Part shown: in pieces, positions 18,478 to 27,549 of the stretch
Numbering within the stretch: position 1 is the first letter of the stretch
Layout: each line of letters begins with the position of its first letter
Assembly: GCA_030744435.1 (NCBI GenBank)
Contig: JASLQO010000025.1
Span: 109,284-173,283 of the forward strand
Length of the DNA: 64,000 bases
Reading direction: 5' to 3'
From: JASLQO01 sp002327525
GTDB taxonomy: Bacteria > Pseudomonadota > Gammaproteobacteria > Pseudomonadales > Azotimanducaceae
Notes under the pieces: model-generated
Told to the model about the DNA's origin: nothing
The model's input: only the letters and a program-made list of their open reading frames with translations
Databases searched by the model: none
Made by a program: the position numbers and the translations under genes

Positions 18478-19047
18478 ATGTCTGACGACATCAAACTAAG
18501 TGGGGTGCACCACCTGGCACTGGTCTGCGAGGATATGGAACGCACCGTGGATTTCTACACTAACGTGCTCGGCATGAAACTCATCAAGGGTTTCGACCTC
18601 GATAGAGGCGCTGGGCAGCACTTCTTCTTCGATATGGGCGCTGGCTTGCTGGCGTTTTTCTGGTTCTCGGATGCTGGCAAGGCGCAGCCCGGAATCGCAT
18701 CCGCCAGCAATCTGGTCGGTCGCGGCGGTACTATTTCATCGTCCCACGGCTCGATGAACCATGTCGCATTCGACGTGCCCGCCGATAAGATCGACGAATA
18801 TCGCGAGACCCTGATCGCACGCGGAGTGGATGTGACTCCCGTGATCAATCACGACGACGTCATCACCGGCGAGGAAGCGCGTACCGCAGATCAGACCACG
18901 GACAAGACCTGGTTGCGCTCGTGCTATTTCTACGATCCGGATGGGATCATGCTGGAACTGTGCGCCACGCTGCAGGCAGGCTCTCCCCACGTTGACCTGC
19001 CGGTGAACGCTGACGGTGTGAAAGCCAGTGGGGAAGCACTTGCCTGA
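18478..19047 (+). CDS. VOC superfamily protein (glyoxalase/extradiol dioxygenase fold)
   Basis: The start ATG 18478 has AAGGAGG eight bases upstream. The 189-residue protein opens with LSGVHHLALVCEDMERTVDFYTNVLGM, the first beta-alpha-beta-beta-beta unit with its metal His. A second unit contains MNHVAFDVPADKIDEY and ends FYDPDGIMLELC with the metal Glu. That fits a metal-dependent lyase, dioxygenase or methylmalonyl-CoA-epimerase-like protein. Its 3' end overlaps the next gene by 20 bp, so the two are coupled. Substrate unknown; context suggests aromatic or cyclic-acid catabolism. Confidence 0.85.
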   Translation: MSDDIKLSGVHHLALVCEDMERTVDFYTNVLGMKLIKGFDLDRGAGQHFFFDMGAGLLAFFWFSDAGKAQPGIASASNLVGRGGTISSSHGSMNHVAFDVPADKIDEYRETLIARGVDVTPVINHDDVITGEEARTADQTTDKTWLRSCYFYDPDGIMLELCATLQAGSPHVDLPVNADGVKASGEALA

Positions 19048-20080
19048 CTTGCCACTGTTACCCGCGGGCCTGGTCGGCAGCTATGCGCAACCCGAATGGC
19101 TGATCGACCGCCGCCGCCTAGGCGAGCGGCTACCGCCGCGGGTGCGTGCGAGGGAATTGTGGCGGATAGCGCCCGACCACCTCGAAGAAGCGTGGCACGA
19201 CGCCACGCTTCTCGCCCTGCATGATCAGCTAAGAGCGGGTGTGGACTTCGTCACCGATGGTGAAATGCGCCGGGAGAGCTACTCCAACCGTTTCGCGACA
19301 TCGCTGTCTGGGGTGGATCTGGACCACCCTGGGGAGGCCATCGACCGCACAGGCAAGCCCGTTCCCGTACCGAGAATCACCGGGCCCGTCGTTCGCACGC
19401 GCAGTATCGAGACCGATTACGTCGCCCTGCTGAAGCAACACACCGACAAACCGGTAAAGGTCACCCTGCCCGGCCCGTTCACCATGACCCAGCAGGCGCA
19501 GAACGACTATTACGCAGACGAGGCAGCGCTCGCGGAGGCTTACGCGGCAGCGGTGAACGAAGAGGTGTTGGCGCTGTTTGCCGCCGGCGCGGATATCGTT
19601 CAGCTCGACGAACCCTACGTACAGGCACGCCCGAATGCCGCCCGAGAGTACGCCGTGGCCGCCATCGACCGCGCGCTCCAGGGCGCGGCGGGTACCACCG
19701 TGCTGCACGTGTGTTTCGGCTACGGCAAACATGTGGACAACAAACCCGAAGGCTACGCGTTTCTCGACGAACTGGATGCCTGTATCGCGGATGAGCTGTC
19801 GCTCGAATGCGCGCAACCACGACTCGATATGTCGCGTCTCGGCGGTGTACCGAGCAAACGGCTGTACGTGGGTGTGCTGGATCTACGCGACACCACTGTG
19901 GAGACGCCCGAACTGGTGGCACAGCGTATTCGCGCCGCGCTCGAGCACACCAGCGTAGAGCGCCTCATTGTTGCCCCGGACTGCGGCTTGAAATACCTTT
20001 CGCGCGATGTGGCATACGCAAAGCTCGTGAATATGGTGGCCGGGCGCGATCTGGTTCGGCACGAACTCGGTATGGGCTGA
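19028..20080 (+). CDS. MetE C-terminal-domain-like zinc methyltransferase
   Basis: The 350-residue protein corresponds to the catalytic C-terminal barrel of cobalamin-independent methionine synthase. The zinc ligands are present: His and Cys in VLHVCFGYG, Glu in LSLECAQ, Cys in VAPDCGLKYL. LPGPFTM and DFVTDGEMRRESY are typical barrel loops. The N-terminal folate-binding duplicate domain is absent, as in short MetE-like proteins that take methyl groups from small donors. GTG 19028 lies inside the VOC gene; TTG 19040 is an alternative with GGGGAAG before it. In this operon it may handle a methyl group released from an O- or S-methylated substrate, an inference from context. Confidence 0.8.
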   Translation: MGKHLPDLPLLPAGLVGSYAQPEWLIDRRRLGERLPPRVRARELWRIAPDHLEEAWHDATLLALHDQLRAGVDFVTDGEMRRESYSNRFATSLSGVDLDHPGEAIDRTGKPVPVPRITGPVVRTRSIETDYVALLKQHTDKPVKVTLPGPFTMTQQAQNDYYADEAALAEAYAAAVNEEVLALFAAGADIVQLDEPYVQARPNAAREYAVAAIDRALQGAAGTTVLHVCFGYGKHVDNKPEGYAFLDELDACIADELSLECAQPRLDMSRLGGVPSKRLYVGVLDLRDTTVETPELVAQRIRAALEHTSVERLIVAPDCGLKYLSRDVAYAKLVNMVAGRDLVRHELGMG

Positions 20081-20126
20081 ACATCCATGCTAATGTCGCT
20101 TGCCCAGCAGGTTCGGGAGGCGGCGT

Positions 20127-20298
20127 ATGCACGATGATGGGTACTTCGGCGAGCGCATCGCCGCGATCTACGACGGCGACACAGCGGCGTTCGACCCGAG
20201 CCTGGTCGACCCCATCGTCGACTTTCTCGCAGTGATCGCACCCTCAACGACCGTGCTCGAATTTGGCATCGACACGGGCCGCATCGCGCTGCCGCCAT
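20127..20298 (+). pseudogene. SAM-dependent methyltransferase N-terminal fragment
   Basis: From ATG 20127 (GGGAGG upstream) the frame gives the start of a class I methyltransferase: DDGYFGERIAAIYDGD, then DPIVDFLAVIAPSTTVLEFGIDTGRIALP, which covers motif I (E/DxGxGTGR-like, here EFGIDTGR). The family likeness stops at about 20298, where the DNA becomes a class II aldolase fragment on the other strand. About 55 residues remain of an expected 240 or more. This is one side of a gene-fusion scar. Confidence 0.65.
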
Positions 20299-20802
20299 CG
20301 AGGAAAGGCATCGGAGACGGGACCTCCCACTGTCAGCAGGCCGTGGTTGCGGAGAATCATGTGCCGCTTGTCCCCCAAGGTCCGCCTGCAATCGCGGTGC
20401 CTCCGCCGGATCCAGCACGATGCCCTCGTAGTCGTGATAGGCAAGCGAGCCGAACACGATCATCGATTGCTGAGAGAGATAGCGTAAACCACCGGCCATG
20501 GAGGAGACCGCCGTGCCAGCCACTGTGTGTACGTGAACGACACACATCACATCCACCCGCCCACCGAACAACGCCCCATGAATGACGTTTGCTGCCGGAC
20601 TGATATCGTATTCGCTCGGCAGCAGTTTCTGACCAGAGAAATCCACTTTCAGAAGGCTGGGTGCGGTGATCTCCTCGAACAGACATCCGAACGGATTGAT
20701 GAGGTAGGCCTTCTCTCCGGGTACTCGGCAGGACAGATACGCGAGCAGCAGATCATCCCACCCATAGCCCACCACCGGCCGATAAAAACAGGCAAGATCC
20801 AC
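20299..20802 (-). pseudogene. class II aldolase/adducin-type fragment with frameshift
   Basis: Reading leftward from 20802, residues such as DLACFYRPVVGYGWDDLLLAYLS, INPFGCLFEEITAPSLLKVD and VMCVVHVHTVAGTAVSS (zinc histidines) identify a class II aldolase N-terminal half. Near 20372-20376 a run of five C (G on the coding strand) shifts the frame. In the alternative frame the protein continues LGDKRHMILRNHGLLTVGGPVSDAF. It is then cut at the junction with the methyltransferase fragment. An in-frame TAG lies just upstream of the first codon, so the N-terminus is also lost. Non-functional. Confidence 0.7.
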
Positions 20803-20993
20803 CCGTGCCCGCTACTCGCCCGAACTAACCGCCGAACACAACGCACCGGCTTCATTCACTTCGATTTTCTCTTCTCACATCTGATGCTAGTCGCGACGAG
20901 ATGCCTCCGGCTACTGTGTCATTTTAAGGTATCCACGCGGTGCGTTCGACGCCGATCCCGCTTAGGATACGGGTAAGGGAGAGGCGATTCTCA

Positions 20994-22607
20994 ATGCAAT
21001 ACGACATCGTCATCGTGGGAGCCGGTACCGCCGGTTGCGTGCTCGCCAACCGACTGTCAGCCGATCCGGACTGCCGGGTAGCGCTGATCGAGGCAGGTGG
21101 TAAGGACGATTACTTCTGGATCAACATACCCGTCGGCTATCTCTACACCATCGACAATCCGCGCACGGACTGGTGTTTTCGCACCGAACCGAACCCCGGA
21201 CTCGCCGACAGGTCGATCCTCTACGCGCGCGGCAAAGTACTGGGCGGATGTTCTTCCATCAACGCCATGATCTACATGCGCGGCCAGCGCAGCGACTACG
21301 ACCACTGGGCGCAACTCGGCAACCGCGGCTGGGGTTGGGACGACGTGCTTCCGGCGTTCAGAAAGAGCGAGGACTATCAGCATGGGGCCGATGAATTCCA
21401 CGGCAGCGGAGGTGAACTGCCGGTAGAAGAACGCCGTGTTAATTGGGAGATTCTGGATGCCTGGCGTGACGCGGCGGAACAGGCCGGCATTCCCAAGATC
21501 GAAGAGTACAACCGCGGCGATAACCTCGGCACTGCCTATTTCCAGATGAACCAGCGCCGTGGCGTGCGTTGGAGCGGAGCCCGGGCGTTCCTGCGACCGG
21601 TGCAGCACCGGCCCAATCTCACCGTCATCACGGATGCCCTGGTTACCGGGCTGACTCTCGAGGGCGAAGACGACACCAAACGCGTGACCGGGGTGAAGGT
21701 ACGCACCAAGTCCGGCAACGAGACCTTCGCAGCGCGCCGGGCCGTGGTGCTGGCCGCAGGTGCGGTCGGCTCACCGCACATTCTGCAGTTGTCCGGTATC
21801 GGGCGCGATACCGATCTGGAGACCATTGGTGTGGCCCAACGCCATAACCTTCCCGGTGTCGGTCACAATCTGCAGGACCACCTTCAGGTGCGCACCATCT
21901 ATAAGGTGAGCAACACGAAAACGCTGAATCGACGAGTGAATTCGGTTTTTGGAATGGCCTCCATGGGTATCGAATACCTGCTACGCCGCACGGGGCCCCT
22001 CACTATGCCGCCGTCCCAGCTCGGAGCATTCGCCAAATCCGATCCGAATCAGCCAACCGCGAATATCGAATGGCACGTACAGCCTCTGTCGCTCGACAAG
22101 TTCGGCGACCCTTTGCACAAATTCGATGCCATAACCCCGTCTGTGTGCAACCTGCGCCCGACCAGTCGCGGTCACGTACTGGCGCGCAGCGCCGACCCGG
22201 CCGAGCCACCCGCCATTCAGCCCAACTACCTGTCGACGCCTGAAGATGAAGAGGTGGCGGTTGCGGGCCTCAAATTCACGCGCAACATCATGGCGCAGCC
22301 CGCTCTGGCACAGTATCAATGCCAGGAATGGAAGCCCGGACCGGACGCCAAGAACGACGAGCAGTTGCTACAAGCAGCCCGGGAGCTCGGCACCACCATC
22401 TTTCACCCTGTGAGTACCTGCCGGATGGGTTCGGATCCACAGGCCGTGGTCAGCGACCGGCTGAAAGTGCACGGCACGGAAGGGTTGTGGGTGGTGGATG
22501 CTTCCATCATGCCCACCATCACCTCCGGCAATACCAATGCACCCACGGTCATGATTGCCGAGAAAGGTGCCGATTTCGTCAAAGCCGACGCGCTCGCAGC
22601 CAACTGA
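20994..22607 (+). CDS. GMC-family FAD oxidoreductase (choline/alcohol dehydrogenase-like)
   Basis: The 537-residue product starts with the ADP-binding motif YDIVIVGAGTAGCVLANRL. It has the GMC signatures GKVLGGCSSINAMIYMRG near residue 80 and AVVLAAGAVGSPHILQLSGIG near 255. The C-terminal active-site region is HPVSTCRMG, then VDASIMPTITSGNTNAPTVMIAEKGA. ATG 20994 has GGGAGAGG upstream and places the Rossmann motif at residue 3. Such enzymes oxidise primary or secondary alcohols with FAD. It is followed 21 bp later by a GST gene on the same strand, probably cotranscribed. Confidence 0.92.
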   Translation: MQYDIVIVGAGTAGCVLANRLSADPDCRVALIEAGGKDDYFWINIPVGYLYTIDNPRTDWCFRTEPNPGLADRSILYARGKVLGGCSSINAMIYMRGQRSDYDHWAQLGNRGWGWDDVLPAFRKSEDYQHGADEFHGSGGELPVEERRVNWEILDAWRDAAEQAGIPKIEEYNRGDNLGTAYFQMNQRRGVRWSGARAFLRPVQHRPNLTVITDALVTGLTLEGEDDTKRVTGVKVRTKSGNETFAARRAVVLAAGAVGSPHILQLSGIGRDTDLETIGVAQRHNLPGVGHNLQDHLQVRTIYKVSNTKTLNRRVNSVFGMASMGIEYLLRRTGPLTMPPSQLGAFAKSDPNQPTANIEWHVQPLSLDKFGDPLHKFDAITPSVCNLRPTSRGHVLARSADPAEPPAIQPNYLSTPEDEEVAVAGLKFTRNIMAQPALAQYQCQEWKPGPDAKNDEQLLQAARELGTTIFHPVSTCRMGSDPQAVVSDRLKVHGTEGLWVVDASIMPTITSGNTNAPTVMIAEKGADFVKADALAAN

Positions 22608-22628
22608 CAACCCACGAGGAGAGATAGC

Positions 22629-23363
22629 ATGATCGACCTGCACTACTGGCCCACGCCGAACGGCAAAAAGGTGACCATCCAGCTTGAGGAGATGGGTGTG
22701 GAGTACAACCTCGTCCCCTGCCGGATCGGCCAGGGCGATCAATTCACTGACGAGTTCATCGCGATGAATCCGAACACGCGCATGCCGGCGATGATCGACA
22801 ACGACCCAGAGTGTGATGGGGGCCCGCTATCCGTCTTCGAGTCCGGCGCCATCATGATCTACCTCGGGGAGAAGTTCGGACAGTTCTATCCCCGGGACCC
22901 GAGATCCCGCCACGCCATCAATCAGTGGATCATGTGGCAGATGGCCAACCAGGGCCCGAAGACCGGTGAACTCGGCCACTTCAGACGCCTGCCGGAATCC
23001 GAGGGCAATCAGTCGTATGCCATTCGGCGCTTCGACGACGAGGTGAACCGGATCTATGGCGTCCTCAATCGGCGTTTGTACGAGGCGCCCTATCTTGCCG
23101 GCAACGAGTATTCCATTGCCGATATGTGCTGCTATCCCTGGGCTGTCGATCCGGAGAGCCGGGGCCAGGACATCGGTGAGTTTCCCCACGTGGCCCGCTG
23201 GCTGGACGAGCTGGCCGCCCGACCCGCAGTGCAGCGCGGCATGGACGCGGGTGCCCAGTGGAGTGTGGGCTATGGCGAAATGCCGCCCGAGGAGCGAGAG
23301 CGTATCCGCAAGATGCTATATAACCAGCGGGCACGCCCGGTACCCGAATTGCCCGCTTTCTAG
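22629..23363 (+). CDS. glutathione S-transferase, Nu/Ure2-like (YfcG type)
   Basis: This 244-residue GST begins IDLHYWPTPNGKKVTIQLEEMG, with the TPNGKKV segment characteristic of the Nu-class YfcG/YghU group. The glutathione gamma-glutamyl site is VFESGAIMIYLGEKFGQFYP. The C-domain has INQWIMWQMANQGPKTGELGHF. Group members show disulfide reductase or peroxidase activity with GSH. CGAGGAG precedes the ATG. It follows the GMC oxidoreductase at 21 bp; a joint detoxification step is plausible but not shown. Confidence 0.88.
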   Translation: MIDLHYWPTPNGKKVTIQLEEMGVEYNLVPCRIGQGDQFTDEFIAMNPNTRMPAMIDNDPECDGGPLSVFESGAIMIYLGEKFGQFYPRDPRSRHAINQWIMWQMANQGPKTGELGHFRRLPESEGNQSYAIRRFDDEVNRIYGVLNRRLYEAPYLAGNEYSIADMCCYPWAVDPESRGQDIGEFPHVARWLDELAARPAVQRGMDAGAQWSVGYGEMPPEERERIRKMLYNQRARPVPELPAF

Positions 23364-23398
23364 CCAGAGCATCAGCGTAGTTCGATCTCCTTTCTCGC

Positions 23399-24904
23399 CT
23401 ACGTCATGGTCAGCATCTCGTGCGCACCGATCATGCGCTGGCGTACGAGTACGCCCCGCGGGCATGCCACGGTACAGGGCGCATCGCACGATATGCAGGA
23501 CGATGCGTTCTTCTCCAGCTTCGCGTAATACTGCATGGCCTGCTTCTGGTCACCGTAGTCCTCGAAGTACATGCGATAACGGAGCACGTCGTGTATGGGC
23601 AGGCTCTCCGAACAGCCGCTGAGGCAATCACCACAGTGCTGAAAGCAGTGGCTACCGGCAATGAGCTGGTCGTACTTGCCGAGCACCGCCACGTCCGACT
23701 CGGTGAGCGGTTTTCCTGAAGCAAACAGGTATTCATCCGCGTGTTGGTCGTTGTGAAACGAGATCACGAGATTGGAAACACCCGGGTTCGACATCACCCA
23801 CTTAAAGGCCGCCTGAGTGTAGCTGTCCGATTCGTTTCGGAAATCGGCGAGTCCCTGGTGCTTCGCGCCTTTCAGCGTTTTCATCGCGACGATACCGACA
23901 CCAGATTGTGCCGCGCGCTCGATTATGGCCTGTTGCATGGGCCATGCGCCGTGATGATAGGCCAGCATCATGACGTCGAAGCGCCCGCTGTCGATGGCCG
24001 CATTGGCTACCTCTTCGAGGTTTGGGGTATGCGTGGTGACACCTAGGTGGCGAACCACACCCTTCTCCCTCAACCGGTCGAAAGCCTCGTGCAGGTTTTC
24101 ATCCATGAGCCTCTCAACAGTATCGCAGGCATGAACGTGTGCCACGTCCACGTAACCCGCACCCAGACGTTCCACCGCCGACTCCATCACCTGCATGTAT
24201 GTCTCCACGCTCGACCCGTGCCGTACGTGGCCATTCGAATGACAGAACTTGGTGGCTATAACCAGTGAACTGCGGTCACGGCCGGCGATGGCATCCCGAA
24301 TGATCTGCTCGCTCTGAGGCGCGTAATCAGGCGACGCATCCAGATAGTTCACGCCGCGGTCGAGCAGTGTATTAAGGAAGCGCACCGGCTCGGCATTGTT
24401 ATGAATCCGGGTCGTACCCGCCGATATATCGGACACCTGCAGGCCCGTTCGGCCGAGTTGGCGATACTGCTTTATGCGTGCGCCCTTCCAGGCATCTTTC
24501 GGGTCGTCGGAGGTATGCTCGGTGGTTACGAAAATCGCGGGAACCGTTACCTGCATCCAGGGTGCCATCTTCGCAGCGGTCGCACCCGCCACCCCCAGGG
24601 CACCGCCAGTTAACGCAGCACCCCCGGTCAGGAATTTGCGCCGTGCCGACGCATCTGTCGCCTCACCTGCCTCGCTGCTGCTCCTGGTCAGCCGCAGCGC
24701 CCACCACAGCGTCAACACAACGGCCATCAGCACGAGCACGCCAAACAGCACTCGTGGCCACAGCGGGATCATGTCACCCGCAATGCCTTCCAGGCTCTCG
24801 TACACGAACCCGCCGAGTCCTGTGTACCCCGATATCGCGGCGGCGAGCCACGCAATCACAACCATCCACCCGGCCGGTGCGCCACTAATTCTGTTCTGCT
24901 TCAT
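23399..24904 (-). CDS. membrane-anchored, Tat-type aldo/keto reductase with C-terminal Fe-S cysteines
   Basis: The product has about 501 residues. Two transmembrane helices (WMVVIAWLAAAISG; VLFGVLVLMAVVLTLWWAL) precede a twin-arginine motif (ARRKFLTGGAALTGGALG). An aldo/keto reductase barrel follows, with the Asp/Tyr pair in YLDASPDYA, Lys in IATKFC and His in VAHVHA. The C-terminus has two cysteine groups, CFQHCGDCLSGC and CISCDAPCTVACP, which look like 4Fe-4S sites. Aldo/keto reductases with ferredoxin-like tails occur in anaerobes and some proteobacteria. Placing helices before the Tat motif is unusual. The gene runs convergently with the GST gene. Confidence 0.8.
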   Translation of the reverse strand: MKQNRISGAPAGWMVVIAWLAAAISGYTGLGGFVYESLEGIAGDMIPLWPRVLFGVLVLMAVVLTLWWALRLTRSSSEAGEATDASARRKFLTGGAALTGGALGVAGATAAKMAPWMQVTVPAIFVTTEHTSDDPKDAWKGARIKQYRQLGRTGLQVSDISAGTTRIHNNAEPVRFLNTLLDRGVNYLDASPDYAPQSEQIIRDAIAGRDRSSLVIATKFCHSNGHVRHGSSVETYMQVMESAVERLGAGYVDVAHVHACDTVERLMDENLHEAFDRLREKGVVRHLGVTTHTPNLEEVANAAIDSGRFDVMMLAYHHGAWPMQQAIIERAAQSGVGIVAMKTLKGAKHQGLADFRNESDSYTQAAFKWVMSNPGVSNLVISFHNDQHADEYLFASGKPLTESDVAVLGKYDQLIAGSHCFQHCGDCLSGCSESLPIHDVLRYRMYFEDYGDQKQAMQYYAKLEKNASSCISCDAPCTVACPRGVLVRQRMIGAHEMLTMT

Positions 24905-24957
24905 CGATAATGTTCCACCCACTGCGCCTCAGACCATACTGCCAACCGCTCGTCCTG

Positions 24958-25140
24958 TCAGCTGTCTGTCCGATCACGCACGCCGCTCAGCAGCGCATCC
25001 ACCACGGCATCTACGCTGCCGAGATCCGCGCGTACCCTCAGGTCGGCGTGGCACCTATACAGGGGCACCCGTTCGAGGGCCAGCGCCTCCAGTGAGCCAC
25101 CCGGCGGCCTGCGACACCGGTCGCCAAGCAGGGCCTCAGT
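24958..25140 (-). pseudogene. possible shikimate kinase C-terminal fragment
   Basis: The last 60 or so residues of a minus-strand frame read LEALALERVPLYRCHADLRVRADLGSVDAVVDALL. This resembles the end of shikimate kinase (RxPLYxEVADxxV... VVxxIL). The P-loop and the rest of the kinase are absent. It occupies the gap between the aldo/keto reductase and the FNR-boxed promoter and appears to be another gene scar. The match is short, so confidence is modest. Confidence 0.4.
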
Positions 25141-25159
25141 CTCTTGCTGCCCCAGAAAT

Positions 25160-25173
25160 TTGATTGAAATCAA
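25160..25173 (+). promoter_or_regulatory. FNR/DNR-type box TTGAT-TGAA-ATCAA
   Basis: This is a perfect 5-4-5 FNR palindrome centred at 25166.5, which is 62 bp before the ATG at 25229. If transcription starts at about 25208, the box is at -41.5, the class II activating position, with a weak -10 (CACACT) at 25196-25201. It implies induction of the diiron-protein operon at low oxygen, or by NO through DNR-type control. Confidence 0.75.
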
Positions 25174-25228
25174 CCCGATGGAGTAGTCCGCGAGGCACAC
25201 TTTTTTTGCGGTTAATGGAGATAGTGTC

Positions 25229-26293
25229 ATGTCCGAGCAGAAACCCCAGACATATTCGGAGACCTATGAAACCCTCATGAAGGTTTCCTGGAACTTCGAC
25301 TACCAGAGCGCGGTGGCGAAGCTGGACGATCTCTACAATCGAGCCAAGGAAAATCAGTGGAACGCATCGGAACTCGACTGGGAAACACCCATCGACCCGA
25401 GCAACCCGATCATCTCCGGCAACCAGAGCTTGTATGCCCAGATGCCGTTTTTCCAGCGGCTCTCGAAATCGCAGCAGGAAACCTTTCTGGCTCATTCCAC
25501 GGCACAGATGCTGTCTCAGTTCCTGCATGGTGAACAGGGTGCCGTTCTAACCGCCGCCACGATCGCGCACAGCGTGCCGGACATGAAGGCGAAGTACTAC
25601 GCCGCCACCCAGACGATGGACGAGGCGCGCCACGTGGAGGCATACGACCGCTACGTGAACAAGATTGCCATCCACTATCCGATGGTGCCCTGGCTGAAGA
25701 CGCTGATAGACACCACCCTGAAGACCAACAACCACCACAAGGTGATGATCGGCATGAACATGATCGTCGAGGGCCTGGCTCTCGGTGCGTTCAACAACAT
25801 GTACCGGCAGACCAACGAGCCGTTGCTGAAATCGGTGACGTTCAACGTCATGCGCGACGAATCACGACATGTCTCTTTCGGCCACATCTACCTCACACCG
25901 ATGGTTGCCGCGCTGCACCAGGACGAACGGGAAGATCTGGCGCAATTCGCTTATGACGCGGTGTCGATTCTGGTCGCTGGTCAGGTCGGTCTGATGGACG
26001 CCGGTTTCCTGAAAGTACTGGAGGTCAGCGGCATCGAGCAGGAGGATTTCGCCGCCGGTGTGCAGGAAGCGGCGGAAGCCGGCATTGCCCAGGAACTGCC
26101 CCCCGGTCAGATCCATTCACTCAAAGATCTAATGATGCCTTCGCTGGTGCGGGCTGGTCTGATTACACCGCGTACCAAGGAGATGTTCCTGCAACTCGGC
26201 GTCCCGGTGAACGAAGACCTGAGCGTGCTGGAGTCCATGGAGGACGAGAAATCCACGCTCAACGTTCTGAACCAACAAGCCGCCCCATACTAG
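25229..26293 (+). CDS. ferritin-like diiron protein, putative oxygenase/oxidase under FNR control
   Basis: The 354-residue helical protein has two Glu + ExxH ligand sets. Glu102 (FLHGEQGA) pairs with Glu132/His135 (DEARH), and Glu181 (IVEGLAL) pairs with Glu211/His214 (DESRH). That is the complete ligand set of carboxylate-bridged diiron oxygenases, RNR R2 and fatty-acid desaturase-like enzymes, so an O2-activating centre is likely. I do not recognise a precise subfamily; AurF-type N-oxygenases have an extra His that I do not see. GGAG lies nine bases before the ATG. Downstream come a PAS sensor, a [2Fe-2S] ferredoxin (a natural electron donor) and an FNR regulator. An FNR box upstream points to expression when external O2 is scarce. 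Confidence 0.75.
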   Translation: MSEQKPQTYSETYETLMKVSWNFDYQSAVAKLDDLYNRAKENQWNASELDWETPIDPSNPIISGNQSLYAQMPFFQRLSKSQQETFLAHSTAQMLSQFLHGEQGAVLTAATIAHSVPDMKAKYYAATQTMDEARHVEAYDRYVNKIAIHYPMVPWLKTLIDTTLKTNNHHKVMIGMNMIVEGLALGAFNNMYRQTNEPLLKSVTFNVMRDESRHVSFGHIYLTPMVAALHQDEREDLAQFAYDAVSILVAGQVGLMDAGFLKVLEVSGIEQEDFAAGVQEAAEAGIAQELPPGQIHSLKDLMMPSLVRAGLITPRTKEMFLQLGVPVNEDLSVLESMEDEKSTLNVLNQQAAPY

Positions 26294-26418
26294 CCTGGAC
26301 AATTCATGAATGGTCGTAGCGAGGTTGTCGAGAGTAGTGAAACATGGGGTGGTGCGGACCGACGGTCGTAGAAAAATATTCAGGAATAATGCAGGCTTGA
26401 ACTGGTAAGGTTCGGAAC

Positions 26419-27549
26419 ATGACCTGGGGAAACCTCGGGACCGGTGAACTGTTCGATCAGCTTCCCGATCCGGCATTACTCATCAGGGTGGACGGCGGTA
26501 TTGCCGCCATCAACCCGCTCGCGGTGGCGCTATTCGAGATCAGCACGCCCGCCGAACCCGGCAATGTGCTCGATTTGCTCACACAGCCGGAACGGGCGCG
26601 GCTCGATCCGCTGGCGTGGATGGAGAAGTGGGCGGATACGCCCGATGCACCGGAGCTCGACTACGTATATCTGACCTGTCGCACACGCGCCGGCAACGAG
26701 AAACAGCTGCGCATACGGGTAGCGCGCATCATTACCACGGAGCCGCTGTATCTCATCATCCTGCGGGACGTGACCTTGTCAGAGGCCAGGCTGCGCACAG
26801 AGCGCAAAGCACACCGAACGGCCTCACGCCTGCTGGCCATGTCCGCGGATGCGGTGATAAACGTCGACGCGGGCATGCACGTCACCTGGGTCAACACGGC
26901 CACGGAGAAGCTCTTTGGCTATGAACCCGGCAAACTCATAGGACAGCACCTCGGCAAGTTACTGCCGGGTCGTTTTCGCACCGAGCACACGGAATACATG
27001 CGGCGTTTCGCGCAGGAGAAAGCGTCTTCCCGGCTGATGGGAGAACGTGCGCGTGTATGGGGTATGACCAGCGGTGGTGAAGAAGTGCCGCTCGAGGCAT
27101 CCATTACGCGGCTGCACGTCGATGACGAAGTGGTGTTCAGTGCTCAATTGAGGGATCTGCGGCCTCGACTCGAAGGTGAGGCGGCCGTGCAGGAATCCAA
27201 TGCCCAGTTTCGCGAGTTGTTCGAGCACGTCGACCAACCCATGGCACTGCTGTCTGCCGATGGTACGGTGATCGCAATGAATCCGGCCACCCATGCGCTG
27301 CTCACAGCTGACATCGACGTCATCGGTCAAGACTTCGCCGGGCTGCCGTGGTGGTCCAGCGACGGCGGGAGCGCTCGCGAAGGACTGGAAGATGGCCTGG
27401 AAGAGTGCCGCCAGGGACGCATCTTCCGCATCACGCCAACGTTCGAGTTCGATGGCAAACCGGTGACCCTGGACGTTTCCATGCGACCCATCAGCCGCGA
27501 CGGTACAGTTTTCTCAATACTCGCAGTGGCGCAACCCATCGATGCCTAA
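26419..27549 (+). CDS. PAS-domain protein without an output domain
   Basis: The 376-residue protein seems to hold three PAS domains: residues about 10-115 (LFDQLPDPALLIRVDGGIAAINPLA), 130-245 (LLAMSADAVINVDAGMHVTWVNTATEKLFGYEPGKLIGQHLGKLLP) and 260-370 (FRELFEHVDQPMALLSADGTVIAMNPA). No kinase, GGDEF, EAL or helix-turn-helix follows the last domain. It may act by protein contact, for example with the diiron protein, the ferredoxin or the FNR regulator encoded beside it. Its stop overlaps the ferredoxin start by eight bases, showing coupling. The ligand (heme, flavin or none) cannot be read. Confidence 0.8.
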   Translation: MTWGNLGTGELFDQLPDPALLIRVDGGIAAINPLAVALFEISTPAEPGNVLDLLTQPERARLDPLAWMEKWADTPDAPELDYVYLTCRTRAGNEKQLRIRVARIITTEPLYLIILRDVTLSEARLRTERKAHRTASRLLAMSADAVINVDAGMHVTWVNTATEKLFGYEPGKLIGQHLGKLLPGRFRTEHTEYMRRFAQEKASSRLMGERARVWGMTSGGEEVPLEASITRLHVDDEVVFSAQLRDLRPRLEGEAAVQESNAQFRELFEHVDQPMALLSADGTVIAMNPATHALLTADIDVIGQDFAGLPWWSSDGGSAREGLEDGLEECRQGRIFRITPTFEFDGKPVTLDVSMRPISRDGTVFSILAVAQPIDA

